A stretch of 64,000 bases of DNA from Ursus arctos (taxonomy: Eukaryota; Chordata; Mammalia; Carnivora; Ursidae), in assembly GCF_023065955.2 (NCBI RefSeq), contig NW_026622886.1, positions 11,666,001 through 11,730,000 of the forward strand, written 5' to 3'. Numbering within the stretch: the first letter of the stretch is position 1; each line of letters starts with the position of its first letter. The translations under genes were made by a program, and so were the position numbers. Positions 63,681 through 64,000 of the stretch are shown piece by piece. The notes under the pieces were generated by a model. The model saw only the letters and a program-made list of their open reading frames with translations, did not search any database and was not told where the DNA came from.

Positions 63681-63883
63681 GGGGCGCCTGGGTGGCTCAG
63701 TTGTTGAGTGTCTGCCTTTGGCCCAGGGCGTGATCCCAGAGTCCTGGGATCGAGTGCCGCATCGGGCTCCTCCGCTGGGAGCCTGCTTCTTCCTCTCCCG
63801 CTCCCCCTGCTTGTGTTCCCTCTCTCGCTGGCTGTCTCTCTCTCTGTCAAATAAATAAATAAAATCTTAAAAAAAATAAAATC
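63681..63883 (+). mobile_element. young Can-SINE with target-site duplication
   Basis: Complete copy with intact head GGGGCGCCTGGGTGGCTCAG, CT-rich middle and AATAAATAAATAAAATC tail. AAATATATGCAT on both sides. One of the least diverged copies in the window. Confidence 0.96.
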
Positions 63884-63897
63884 AAATATATGCATAG

Positions 63898-64000
63898 AGA
63901 GGCAGTGTGCATAGTGAAGGACGCAGGCTCTGGAGTCATGTTTGAGTCCTTGCTCCACTACTTGCTAGTCATATGGCCTTGGGGAAGTTACTTCTGCCAA
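63898..64000 (+). repeat. MIR fragment running off the window
   Basis: GCTCTGGAGTCATGTTTGAG and ATATGGCCTTGGGGAAGTTA: MIR sense strand, cut by the window end. Confidence 0.8.

Overview
This window is vertebrate nuclear DNA from a caniform carnivore. The evidence is about fourteen copies of the carnivore tRNA-derived SINE (Can-SINE/SINEC; head GGGGCGCCTGGGTGGCTCAG, CT-rich middle, A-rich tail), many with clear target-site duplications. The youngest copies (9784-9993, 63681-63883, minus copy 61115-61309) carry a middle block that I associate from memory with bears and seals, so an ursid or pinniped is my best guess. No bacterial, plasmid or CRISPR features are present.

Two protein-coding genes lie tail to tail. 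The left 26 kb holds the 3' part of NT5DC3 on the plus strand: the last ten coding exons (2275-21962) and a 4-kb 3' UTR ending at an AATAAA near 25946. The right 36 kb holds the 3' part of STAB2 (stabilin-2, the hyaluronan/heparin scavenger receptor HARE) on the minus strand: 22 coding exons from 63084 down to the stop at 28285, then a short 3' UTR ending at an AATAAA (minus) at 27869-27874. The poly(A) signals are about 1.9 kb apart, and an L1 remnant lies between them. The same order, NT5DC3 next to STAB2 in convergent orientation, is known from human 12q23.3. I found every exon by reading GT-AG boundaries; reading frames join across all junctions in both genes with no stop or frameshift.

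The NT5DC3 part encodes about 374 C-terminal residues of a HAD-superfamily 5'-nucleotidase-like protein, including motif II (LITNS), the motif III lysine region and motif IV (GDHIYSD). The catalytic DxDxT motif lies in exons left of the window. The STAB2 part encodes 905 C-terminal residues: the end of one FAS1 domain, a complete FAS1 domain, a cysteine-rich laminin/EGF-like block, the hyaluronan-binding LINK domain, the last FAS1 domain, a single transmembrane helix and a cytoplasmic tail with endocytic motifs. The tail has lost the DPF motif known from human.

Introns and flanks hold ordinary mammalian repeats (MIR, L2, L1M, MLT1 and ERV-type LTRs, hAT/MER5 fossils, Can-SINEs, microsatellites). 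Less ordinary are a 14-bp tandem array built on TTCTAGA (16519-16630), a 400-bp ATC-rich array (38967-39363), an 8-bp inverted repeat inside a possible conserved block of the NT5DC3 3' UTR (24622-24644), a three-layer transposon nest (11185-12735), a truncated retrocopy-like insert (57051-57217) and a CpG-rich patch within STAB2 (35490-36120). I found no unknown multi-gene system.
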